DNA of 64,000 nucleotides, taken from Coturnix japonica. Its lineage: Eukaryota > Chordata > Aves > Galliformes > Phasianidae. Of the stretch, positions 37,706 through 47,442 are shown one piece after another. The notes below the pieces were generated by a model, which saw nothing but the letters and a program-made list of their open reading frames with translations, ran no database searches and had not been told where the DNA came from. How positions within the stretch are numbered: position 1 is the first letter of the stretch; each line of letters begins with the position of its first letter. Location: assembly GCF_001577835.2 (NCBI RefSeq), contig NC_029541.1:3653141-3717140 (forward strand), in the 5' to 3' direction. Position numbers and translations under genes: made by a program.

Positions 37706-38040
37706 CTGCGAGTACCGCCGCCGGCCGAGTGTCGCCTCCCCCGGCCCCCCCCCGCCGTTATAGGGCGCAGGGGCCGCGCCTTCCGTTTGGGGCGGGGGTA
37801 GCGGGTAGCGCCGCCTCTGTCGTTGCGCCACGTGCGCGGAGCGCCCCACGCGTGGCCGCGGCTCCCGTGCGGCCCGGCACGTACCGCCCCGAACGGAAAG
37901 TGCGGCCCGACGGGGGCTGGGGGGGAACGAAGGGGCAGCTGTTCGGACCGTGCGGGTCCGTGGGAGCCCCGACCGCGGCCACTGGTTGTGGATCTCGGTG
38001 CCCCAAACTGACGTTGTGCCCGGAGCAGTGAGCTCAGAGC
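36770..38040. promoter_or_regulatory. SLC16A1: SLC16A1 CpG-island promoter region
   Basis: About 1.3 kb of GC-rich DNA with dense CpG, sharply different from its flanks. It contains a GC box (GGGGCGGGGG at 37,789-37,798) and four CACGTG E-boxes at 37,138-37,143, 37,595-37,600, 37,675-37,680 and 37,829-37,834. On the minus strand a TATA-like CTATAAC lies at 37,757-37,763. The island ends abruptly against a CR1 fragment starting at about 38,078. Human SLC16A1 also has a CpG-island promoter. Confidence 0.85.
37706..37735 (-). other. SLC16A1: Tentative SLC16A1 non-coding exon 1 with donor
   Basis: A good donor reads CTCGCAG|gtaggg on the minus strand, with the last exon base at 37,706. It lies about 55 nt below the TATA-like box, which would place the start near 37,730 and give a very short exon. 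CpG-island promoters usually start at several positions, so the exon may extend to about 37,850. Other possible donors exist in the island (for example AAAG|gtgggt near 37,004). Confidence 0.35.
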
Positions 38041-38077
38041 AAGGCAAAGATGGTGGATGGAGCCGGGCTCGGCCTTC

Positions 38078-38420
38078 ATGGAGTCACAAAATGGTTTTGA
38101 GCTGGAAGGAATCCCCTAAAAGCCAGCTGGTCCTGCACTGAGCGGGGACACCCACAGCTCCATCAGCCCCCCAGCCTGACCCTGGGTGTCTTAAGGGATG
38201 AAGCACCACCACCCCTCAGCCCACCACCCCTGGGCAACCTGTGCCAGTGCATCACCACCCTCAGCAGGAAGAACTTTGCTTATATCCACTCTAAATCTCC
38301 CCTCTTTCAGTTGGAAGCCATTTCCCCTTCTATCACAACAGACCCTGCTAAAGAATCCGTCCCCTCCTTCCTTACAGCCCCTTTAGGTACTGACAGGCCA
38401 CCACCAGGTCTCCCCAACAT
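38078..38420 (-). mobile_element. CR1 LINE fragment, minus orientation
   Basis: Typical CR1 3' sequence read in reverse: 'gagctggaaggaatccc', 'ccctgggcaacctgtgcca', 'aaatctcccctctttcag' and 'ccctttaggtactgacagg' occur in the standard order. It is a truncated copy whose 3' end points at the SLC16A1 CpG island, which stops about 40 bp away. Confidence 0.9.
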
Positions 38421-41400
38421 GGAGATGTCCGACTGCTCCCCTCATCCCACGCCAGGCGATGCTGCTTGCAATGGTTCTTATCCCAGAGCTGCAGCAGTGA
38501 CGCATCACAGTGACAAATCCTGCACAGCTGACTGTGACTCTGAATGTCTTTCTGGAGCTGCTCTCTCCTGCAGCCTAATGAAGTTAATCGTGTTCCAGGT
38601 TGCACGTTGTTCTGCTCTGTTTTAGAGCAGAAATATGGTGTAATTCACCTCGGAGCCATGGGAGGGAAGGAAGGGGAGAGCTCAGCTACAGGACCAGGAG
38701 CAGCAGCAGCAGAGATGTGATCCCATTTGTATCAAAGGCAACTCTGCACCCCCACAGGTGTGTGCATGGGTTTGTACTGTGCATGTCAGGGCACTCCGTG
38801 ACCCGCTGGAAGCAGAGCAACCTCACCCAGCCACTTCTGAAGGGCAACGCAACCCAACAAGCGAGTGGGTGGAAGGTTTTCCTGCTACATCTACCTCTGA
38901 GCAACTCGGTTCATCTCATCATGAGATGAACAGTGATTAAAGGAGGGGAATTTGGGAGCAGACAGTGTGCCAATCCTGCAGTGCCTTCACCTGCAAGCAG
39001 TGCTCTGCTGGGGCACGGGATGGGAGCAGCAGTGAGCTGGGATGGCTGCAGGATGGTGCTGCCATTGCTCCTTTGTTTGTAGATGGGGAAAGGAGTCCCC
39101 CATGCTCAGTGCTGCTGCACTTCCGCCTCCTTTAGGAGATGGATTTAGTATTAATCCCTTCAGGAATTTTTGGTTTTTTTCTCATGAGGAAAACAGGATA
39201 TTGTTTCAGGATACTGGGCAACAAAGCTACCCTTTAAAGGCAGCCATAAGCAGCCTTGCCATCCGTACTACTGGCTGCATTCGTTGCTAATCGAGTTTAA
39301 GAGCTGGTACAGCCGATGCACTTCTAGAGCGAGGTCACAGCAGAGCAATCGGAGTTCAGGATTTCTGTATCCCATTGTAAACACTAAGGGCCTGTAGTAA
39401 CCTCAAAATATAATCAGCTGGCTTTGGTTGCCATCGGAACTAATGTCTCTAGCAGCTGCAAATTCAGCCCTCCCATCTTTGTGAGCGTGCGTGTCCTGCT
39501 TGATAAGAGAGGCAACAACGGGAGTCAAATCCAGGAATTATTGGAAATCTCCAGGGAAAGCCTGTCTTTCTGAGATATCCATCAGCTTCCTGATGGCTTT
39601 GGGAAGGTCTGCTGAACCTTTGGGCTCACACTTCTCACCCCATATCCAGGTCCTGAGGTTCCCCACCCCAGCATTGCTGGGACAATGGCTGTGGAAGAGA
39701 AGGCGTCGGGTTAGTCCCTGGGGAGCAGCAGCTCTGCCTCTGATGGATGACAAAGGCGTGACATTGTTTAGGGCTGTGCTACAACTGCTGGCTTTGTTTA
39801 GAATACAGCGTGTCTTAGGAAGAAATTGTTTGTTGATAAGGTGTTTAAAGTTGCCACTAATGATCAATAGAAAATCCCTGCGATTGCTGCCACCTTCACG
39901 CTGCACATGCAGAGACACACGTGGCTGGGAGCAGGGTGCTGTGTCCTCTGTGTGCTGCTCAGATGTAAGGGATCCTCAGCACAGTGGATGCTCAGGGACA
40001 TCACACAGTGTGTGCCCCCACTCTGTGCCCATTCCTCACCTCTCAATGTGCTCGGGCTGCTCTCCCAGGGCCGCTGCTGCACAGCATATGCCAGTGTGCC
40101 ACCTCTTGCCAAGAAGCTTATCTGGCACAAGAAATCGCATCTGTTCATCCTCCCTTGCTGTCCTTGCAGCCAGAAGGAGGTGGTGGTTCTCGGTGTACTT
40201 TCAGTGCTAACTCTTGCTCCACGGGGACTTGGAAGGCCTCTGTGTGCTGCGGGGGCTGACGGCCCTATTGTACATTGCTGCCTGTCTGCTCCCAGTGCTC
40301 CCCACTTTGGTGTTCTCCCTGCCTGCAGGGTGTAGCAGGGGCTCAGGGGGGCTCAGAGCCCACATGGAGGTGAATCACACCCTGGGCAGAACCCCAGGAT
40401 GTGGGACCACATTGGTGTGGGGCACAGGGACCCATCCTCGGGGTGATGCTGCAGAGGGACACACTGGGGTCAGTGCCTCAGGGACATCCAGACTGGTCCG
40501 ACCGGTGCAGGGTCCGGTTCTGCAGAGCAGGGGGACCTGGCCAGGCCTCAGTGCTCTCCAGCTGGATTTTGCTGTCCCAGAACACTCTGTTTTAATGACT
40601 TTATTCCTGTTCATGGGGTGGGGAGGAAGAGGTGGGGGTTCTGCAAATCATTTAACCACATCCCACGTGTAATGACTTCATGTATCAGTTGTGCTGCCTC
40701 ACCTGCCTTGTCCCTTCTGTCCCCATCCACGGAGCCCGTGTTATTTTCATGTGACCCACAGCTGCTGCCAGCAGCATCCATTGCCATTATGGCACCGTTG
40801 GGCTCAGCCCCTACTGCCTGCACCTTTGGTTCCTATCCTGTCCCTGGGAGGATGGTAAATGTTCACATGATGATCTCAGGACAGTCTCACCACAGGGAAA
40901 ATCTGGAGCTCTAGGCTGCTCTCCAGCTCGATCCCACGCTGCAGCAGCTGTTTCCTTGAGATGTTACACAATGCCCAATCTCTTTCTGTGTGTTTCTTGG
41001 TATTTTCAGTTCTGCATCATCTTTGGGGAGCTCAGTGCATTCTCAGAGCTCTGCAGCAGCTGAGAACAAACCTCAGGGCCTCAGGACACACAGCAGGACG
41101 AGACCAGAGCCTGCCCTGCTTGGCAGCACTGCCAACACAGTCCCAGGACCTCGCTGCTGTGTGAGTCCACAGGAGGCAATAAGTGCCGAGCCAAGGGCTG
41201 GAGTGCGGGAGCAGAGGAGACAAAACACAGCCGTCAATGTTTGTTCTGAAACCTGCCCAGAATTTCTTTGGCCTCAATGAGGCTGAGGATTATTTTCCTT
41301 AAGTATTTTTAAACCTGGAGCCTGGCAAGGGCCAGAGGGCTGGGATTTCCTGGCCTGGGTGAATGAGAGGAGCCTACTCCTTCTGTACCGTATGGGAAGC

Positions 41401-43885
41401 ACTGGCTACCTGTGTGGGGAGAGCAAGGATGGTCAGGGCTGGTTCTGTCCTCGCAGTAGGCATTATCTCTGCTAGGATGGGACCAGGGCTGCCCTGTGAC
41501 TGTGTGACAGCCAGGAGGGGAATACAGCAGCCAAAGGGTCAGGAAATGCTTATTTCCCCCACAACAGTCAAGGGGATGCAGAGCCCTATGGGCACCCGAG
41601 CAGGACAGCTCTGGAGCTGCTGACACACATTCATACCCATGGAGTGAGTATGGCTCAGCTTCTGAGGCTGAGTGAGTCCATGGGGACTCAGCATGGACTT
41701 TGCTCTGTCTGTTCCCTGCCAGCCCCCCCAGGTGCCCCATGGGGCTCACTGGCAGCAGCTGGGTATTGGGGTGGAGCAGCTTTGTCCCAGCATCCTACTG
41801 CTCACCCCCAGCTGTGTGGGTGTGAGCAATGGAAGGAAAACCCCCACCGTGCTGCCCTGCTGTGCTCTGTGTGCTGGCAGCTCCCTCAGCTGTGCGTATC
41901 AGTGCTGCTCTCTTGGCCTTCCCCTTGCTGGCAGGGTTTGGCAGTGGGACAGCCACGTTTTGCTCCCATTCAGCACCGGTGAGCACACGACCTATTGTGT
42001 GCATGTGTAAATACACAGATGTGTTGCTTGTTCCCAAACCCTGCTTGTTCCTTTCCCAAAGAACCGGGATGGACAATGTCAGGAAAGCCTCTGTCCTCCA
42101 GCTTTGTTCAGCTGTGCGTGCTGGGAGGAAAATTCCCTGCAGAGGAGCTCCCAGCACAACGTGCTGCATGCATGGTGACTGCCAGTGTGCCCAGCCATGG
42201 GGCTGCTGGGATGGGTGAGCAGGGCTGGTGCCCACAAATGGGGCCCTATACTGGGTGCTCATCCCCAGAGCCAGCACCTTCTGAAGCAGGTTGGGCCCTG
42301 CGTACACACAGGGAAGTCCAAGTCCAGCACCACCAAAGTACACTGAGCGCTGGAGGAAGTCCTGGCCCCGTACGGCTGATGGGACTTTGCCTTTTCCTTT
42401 AGCAAAAGGGCTGTAGGTGACTCTTAGCTCAAGAAGCTGCTGTGCTGCTGCTCCCCACACTCCGGCCATGCTTTGAGATCCCCTGCTCAGCTGCAGTCCT
42501 GCAGATGATCCCCCAATAACACCGTCAGCGTGGTGCTGCTGTCTGAGATAGCACAGCACTGCCACGGGCAGACAGCCCAGCACACACAGCCTGAGATTAC
42601 ACCCAGGTAAACACTGCCAAGCACCCATGAAAACCACTGCTTGCTGCCCGATTCTGCCCTGTTGTTCTTCAAGTGCTCTTTGTGTTTGCTGAGCAAAACT
42701 CCTGCGGTTGAACAGAGAAGTTACGCAAAGCAAATCTAATGACTGTGATGGACAAGCCAGAACTGCTTTCTCACCTGAGGGTGCCCCATAAAATGTCTTT
42801 TGACCCAGTCACAGCCACACTGCAGCCCGTGGCAGGAATCTGGCTGTGTACATGCATGTACTGGCCCCACAGAGATGCAGAAGAAGATCCTTGAACAACC
42901 GCAGCCACCATCCAAACAGAGCCCAGATATCCCATAAAGAGAGTGGGGTAAACATGCCCCACAAGCTGCTCGTTCTGCATTGTCATCCCTCTCTAATAAC
43001 AGCTGATAATCTGTGGGTCAAGCCCCACTTCAGGATAACTAAAGGCTGCCTTCTTTCTAAGCAGGTCGTGCTCCCTCTTGGGATGAAGACACTGCTACCC
43101 TTTCCCTGGTTTACAGGCTAAAGAGAATGAAATGCATTAAGAGGTACAAAAAAAGCCAGAGAAAACTGGAGCAGCCAGAGCCATGTCAGACACACTCAAA
43201 TTAGCTTCCCTTCCAATGTGCGTTGAACAGATAATTCATTATCATCACAGTCCAAAGTTAACCTGCTGCAAATCTGCTGTGGGAGAGCTGGCTGCAGCAT
43301 TTCAGCCGGGCATAAACAGACCAAAAAACACGGCAGAAGCTTGTTTCTGATTAAACCCACTGCTGCCAGGCACTAAGACGTATTCTGTGGGTGGAAGTTC
43401 ACTGGGGCACAAGCGCCAAAGATCGTCCCTCCCCCGCTGAAACACAGACTTTGTGCCCCACACCGAGGGCCGGGGAGGAGCATGAAGCCGTCGGGGGCTC
43501 GGCGGCTCCTCCTGCAGCAGGAAGCTGCTGCTCAGCCCGGTTCTGCCCCAGCTCCCACCCCTCTGTGAGCTTTCAGACGATGCTTGGGCAGGAAGGCGCT
43601 GTGCACATCCCCGCATGGGCGCTGCAGAGCTGCTTGTGCACGTGGCTGTGTAATACCGTAACAAGATTATCCCGGGACACTACGGCTGGGAAATAATCCA
43701 CGGTATCACTCAGCAAATCCCACGATCCAATTACTGCTTTGTATGACACCGTCCTGGGGCTGGGGGCCGAGCGATGCCGCCCAGCTCCGCTCCCTGTGCC
43801 CCAATGTCGTTCAGCATTAATGCAGTTAGCCATGCTGGCCTCACAGCAGCTCCCTGTGCCTCCTACATGCAGCTCAGCTTCCCCC
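38421..43885. other. Intergenic DNA between SLC16A1 and LRIG2, no gene supported
   Basis: Nothing here can be assigned to a gene. CNE-like pieces lie around 39,150-39,450, 39,760-39,900, 43,130-43,300 and 43,640-43,830; the last has unusual CpG content. The segment 41,640-42,733 is stop-poor on both strands and holds a 312-codon open stretch on minus, treated separately as a finding. The 239-codon plus frame at 39,491-40,210 starts at GTG and has no recognisable domain. Confidence 0.5.
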
Positions 43886-43975
43886 CACAGAATCACAGAA
43901 TGAATCACAGAATGACCCGGGTTGGAAGGGACCTCAAGGATCATGTAGTTCCAACCCCCCTGCCTAGCAGGGCCA
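43886..43975 (-). mobile_element. CR1 LINE 3'-end fragment, minus orientation
   Basis: The piece begins with two copies of the CR1 terminal 8-bp repeat (aatcacag/aatgaatcacag on plus, ATTCTGTG on minus). It continues with 'gggttggaagggacctcaa' and 'tagttccaacccccctgcc', the hallmark of the CR1 3' end. It is a very short 5'-truncated copy. Confidence 0.9.
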
Positions 43976-46699
43976 GCATCCCCCCCCAGCATCCCCAACA
44001 ACCAGCAGCACTGTGCCACTGTGCAGTGCCCAGGGCATGGAGAAGAGGAGCAGGGTGATGTGGTCATGCTGAGCTTTGCTGTTTGCAAACAGCTCTGCAG
44101 GGCACGTTCCTTGGCCCAGCACCTTCTCCCTGCAGCCAGCGGGAGCACAAAGCCCAGCACTCCATGCCCAGCAGTGCTCCTGCAGTGCCCGAGCAGCGCT
44201 CTGCCCTTGGCAGGTGTTCAGACAGCAACGCTGCTGCCAAGACAGGCAGGGAACGTGGCCAGCTGCAAATTTAGTTCATTTTTGGAGCCTTTGAATCACT
44301 GGCCGGCTGCCAGGCTTGTTATTTGTTATTTGTTGGTCTCTTTAAGTATTTTTTTTTTTTTTTTTTTTTTCCCAAGTGAATTTTAAGCTGGCAAGTGGAG
44401 CCAGGCAGAGGAGCGTGGCAGCGTGGTGGCCACAGCAAAGCTGGGCTCTCACCTCTGCTGCAGTGGGAATAGAATCGAGGCTCCAAGCACTGCAGCTCCT
44501 GCACTCAGCCCTGCTGTTCAGGGATGGCACAGCAATGGGCTGGAGGCCCTGGCTTGGCAGGCAGTGCCCAGTGCTTGTGGCCTCTGTGAGCCCAGCCAGT
44601 GGTGATTAGGAGGCAAAAGAAAACAAGGGCAAGAAATTGCTTTTCCGTCTTGGAAACCTGATCCGTAGCTCCATTTCCCTCCAGAGAAGAGAAACAAAGG
44701 ATTTCAAATGACTGCCTCACAGGGCAAGGGAGGAGAGGGGCTGCAGGGATGGGGCCACCGGGAGCTAGAGGGCAGGGATGGGGCAGGAATGAGATGGGAT
44801 GGCCAGCTGGGAGGCAAGAGCTATGGGGCAGGCAGGTGGGCCTGCATTCTATCCCTCCCCCCCACACCTTCTGCTTCCCAGCACCCACTGCCTCTCTGCC
44901 ACTGTTGATGGCCTCAGGGGTCAGGCTGCCCTTCCACCCTTCCCATACACCTCCTGCCCATAGGTGAGTCCCTACAGCACCGCAGGGATGAAGGATCCAT
45001 TCTTTGGAGCCCAGGTGAGCCCAAAGGAGTTGGGAAAGCAGTGAGCTTCCCTTGGTGTTTGCTTTAGGCAGAGCTGTTGCTGCAAATCACAGGGCTCATC
45101 CTGCAGGGCTTGGAGAAGATAACAGTGTTGGTGTGAGGATGAGCTCCCCTGGTGAGTGCCATTTGGAGAACTTGAATGGGGGCTCTAAAATTGAATGCAA
45201 AGTAAAAGATTAAGATCGGTATTTGTCCCTTTTTCCTTCCTACCGGAGCAAAAATACTCCTGTTTATTGCTACAAACCCTCAGGGGCTGTATGGTGAACT
45301 CCCAGTGGGAACCAGTGTCTCAGGAGATCAGAGATCCCAAGAACATCCTTCTGCCAAAGCTGCCTCTAATCAGCCCCATTCATCTCCCTCTGCAACTCCA
45401 TTTGAGAAAGGAGCACAGGTCAAACACGGGACAGCTTCCTCAACACTACCACCTACCTGCAGCCTCCCTCAGGTCACACATTGGGGTGGTTGATAGTGGA
45501 CTCCTTCCCACCACCTTTTCCTATAGCCTGGTCTGCATATCTGTGCTCAATCTGCAAATGCACTGTTGCTATTCCCCATCAGCAGAGCTGCCCCTATGCT
45601 GCCATGCACTGAGCTGCAGCACCAAGCTCCAGTCCTTCCCGCTGTATATTCTTCCTAAGAAAATAAAGCATCACTGTCCTATTAATTATGTGAGTTACGG
45701 AGCAATATTTTTCCCAGAGTCACCTACTGCTTTGCGTATTATTTTTCCAGGCAGCTCAGCCAGTAGCCTGGCAACGCGGTGACCTTCTGCTCTGCACAGC
45801 TTTGAGTGTTTTATCAGCCACACTGGACTGTCTCCGCCGCTCCATATTGCTCAGCCCCTCATTAACGCAATTAATAAGCTGCTTCTGTCAGTTCAATCAA
45901 ATGCCGGGCTCGACAGCAGCGGAAAGTTTTGGCAGATCGGGTAGGAGAGATTCTGGGCAGCACTGGGAAATGGCAGGAAACCTTTCATCTCCCCCAAGGA
46001 GCTGAACAAGAATGGGATTGTGGGCCTGGGATTCTCTCAGGTCATGTTTATTTATCGCCTGCTCGTTAGTATAATAAATCAGGTCCCCTGTCACTTTGAA
46101 TGAAATCAGAGGTTTGCTGGAAGGAACTTGGCAGAACACCTTGATATTATTCGTGATGGTGCAGACAAAGGCTCACGGAAGGCAATGCCCTGGCAGGGCA
46201 GCACCTCCCATGTGGTAGAAGCAGTTGGGCCACAGCAAGGTGGTCATTCCAGGGCAGGGAGGGATGTGATGGGCTGGAGAGCACAGCATGGTGTGCCAGG
46301 GGTGCACAGCAATGGGGAGGGATGTTCCTCCTGCTGCTGCCCGTGCCAAGGGGGTGTTTGGTGGGAGAACTCCCTGCTCTACCACCATGTGCAGGAGGCA
46401 GAGCTGCTCCTCCACCTGCAGTGACATTCACAGCTCATGTGTGATGGCATTTTACCTCCCACTGTGGACTTTGCCCTGCTCTGATGCTGCTGTGCTCCTT
46501 GGACCCTGCGCTGGCCCCAGCAGCTCCCATGGCCACGGGCAGGACCCCGGGGGGGGGGGAGGAGGAGGAGGAGGCCCTGGTGAGTGTGACGTGGGGCTGA
46601 CGGGATGTTTGCAAGGTCAGCATCCATCAAAGCTCATCCCCCACCAAACAGGGCAGCACTGCAGGTGAACAGCCCAGAAACACTCCTAAAATCATATCA
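43976..46699. other. Intergenic DNA upstream of LRIG2, no gene seen
   Basis: Contains a run of about 22 T at 44,349-44,370, a G-run plus (AGG)n patch at 46,548-46,575, and AT-rich CNE-like stretches at about 45,640-45,760, 45,830-45,930 and 46,020-46,110. The ATG-started 195-codon frame at 45,195-45,782 matches no family and lacks a plausible promoter or domain; I do not call it a gene. Confidence 0.5.
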
Positions 46700-46825
46700 G
46701 GGATGGGATTTAACGGGCAAGGGATATGATTTAATGGGCAAGGGATATGATTGAACTGGGAAGGGATATGATTGAACTGGGAAGGGATATGATTTAACAG
46801 GCAAGGGATATGATTGAACTGGGAA
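46700..46825 (+). repeat. 21-bp minisatellite, 6 units
   Basis: Exactly 126 bp made of six 21-bp units, each like gggatatgattgaactgggaa. Units 1, 2 and 5 carry the variant tttaa(c/t)(g/a)ggcaa half, and units 3, 4 and 6 the tgaactgggaa half. The array abuts a CR1 3' end, and the unit resembles sequence normally found just before that end, so the array probably grew by slippage inside a CR1 copy. Confidence 0.9.
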
Positions 46826-46893
46826 CCTGATGGTTGGACTGGATGATCTTTTAGGTCTTTTCCAACCTTGATCATTGTGTGATTCTGTAGAAT
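46826..46893 (+). mobile_element. CR1 LINE 3'-end fragment, plus orientation
   Basis: Reads 'ggttggactggatgatctt', 'taggtcttttccaaccttg' and ends in gtgtgattctgt, the terminal repeat of CR1. Together with the adjoining minisatellite it is one short truncated insertion about 230 bp upstream of the LRIG2 promoter. Confidence 0.9.
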
Positions 46894-47090
46894 CTGGGGC
46901 ATTCATTCTTATGTTCTGGAAGAGCTGAATAAAACAAGGACTTTCACAACATTAATTTCCAAGGTTTGTGCTTTATCAGTCAATTAATGACAGCATTCAC
47001 TAGATAAACCTTAATCTCTTGCTAATTGCTCAGCAGACACGAGGTTGCAGTGCAGCTCATGCTCCCATTACAGCAATGCTGACCATGCTC

Positions 47091-47109
47091 TGGCGCCCCC
47101 TAGCGGTCA
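47091..47109 (-). promoter_or_regulatory. Strong candidate CTCF binding site at LRIG2 promoter
   Basis: The minus strand reads TGACCGCTAGGGGGCGCCA. Its core CCGCTAGGGGGCGC matches CCASYAGRKGGCRS at every position except A to G in the third, a change tolerated in many known sites. Promoter-edge CTCF sites are common; occupancy is not shown here. Confidence 0.75.
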
Positions 47110-47230
47110 CAGCGGCGCGGTGCAGGCCGTGCCCCGTTGTATCCCCGCCTCTCTCCGCTCTCACGCCGACGTGGTGACGTAGCGCGGCGGTGCCGTGCGT
47201 GCGGTGCGGGCCGCTCCGCGCTGTGCGGGG

Positions 47231-47442
47231 ATGCGGGGTGCGGGGCCGGGCGGAGCGGCCGCCCGCGGGGCGCTGCTGTTGTTACCGCTCGTAACGGCGC
47301 TGTGGGTGCGGGCGGACAACGTCCAGCCTTGTGTCCCGCCCTGCTCGTGCCGCCGCGGCCTGTTGGATTGCAGCCGGCAGCGCCTGAACAACGGGCCGGG
47401 CCTGAGGAGGATCCCGCCGCTGCCCGACGGCATCACGGCGCT
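47231..47442 (+). CDS. LRIG2: LRIG2 exon 1, coding part (residues 1-71)
   Basis: Encodes the signal peptide ([16 protein letters not shown]) and the LRRNT cap with [17 protein letters not shown]-rich throughout. Donor GCGCT|gtgagt, phase 2. The N-terminus is short and unlike human, which is normal for this family. Confidence 0.92.

Larger units (their letters stand above)
24615..37735 (-). other. SLC16A1: SLC16A1 transcription unit (approximate limits)
   Basis: The gene spans from a CpG-island promoter at about 37.7 kb to a poly(A) site near 24.6 kb on the minus strand. I infer a non-coding exon 1 (tentatively ending at 37,706) and exons 2-5 at 31,491-31,234, 29,207-29,064, 28,546-27,680 and 27,373 to the 3' end. 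The coding introns have canonical GT-AG ends. The structure matches mammalian SLC16A1: long intron 1, start codon in exon 2, one large exon 4. The 5' limit is uncertain because the transcription start cannot be read from sequence. Confidence 0.8.

Noticed and set aside
39491-40210. 239-codon open frame, plus strand
   Set aside because: Starts at GTG; product has no recognisable motif; sits in stop-poor GC-rich intergenic DNA.
44349-44370. Poly-T run as the tail of a processed retrogene on minus
   Set aside because: No gene-like sequence lies upstream of it on the minus strand and no flanking duplication was seen; simple homopolymer.
45195-45782. 195-codon ATG-started frame, plus strand
   Set aside because: No family resemblance, no promoter, no conserved segment; plausible by chance at this composition.
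47195-47230. LRIG2 start twelve codons upstream
   Set aside because: That codon is GTG; the ATG at 47,231 gives a standard signal peptide.
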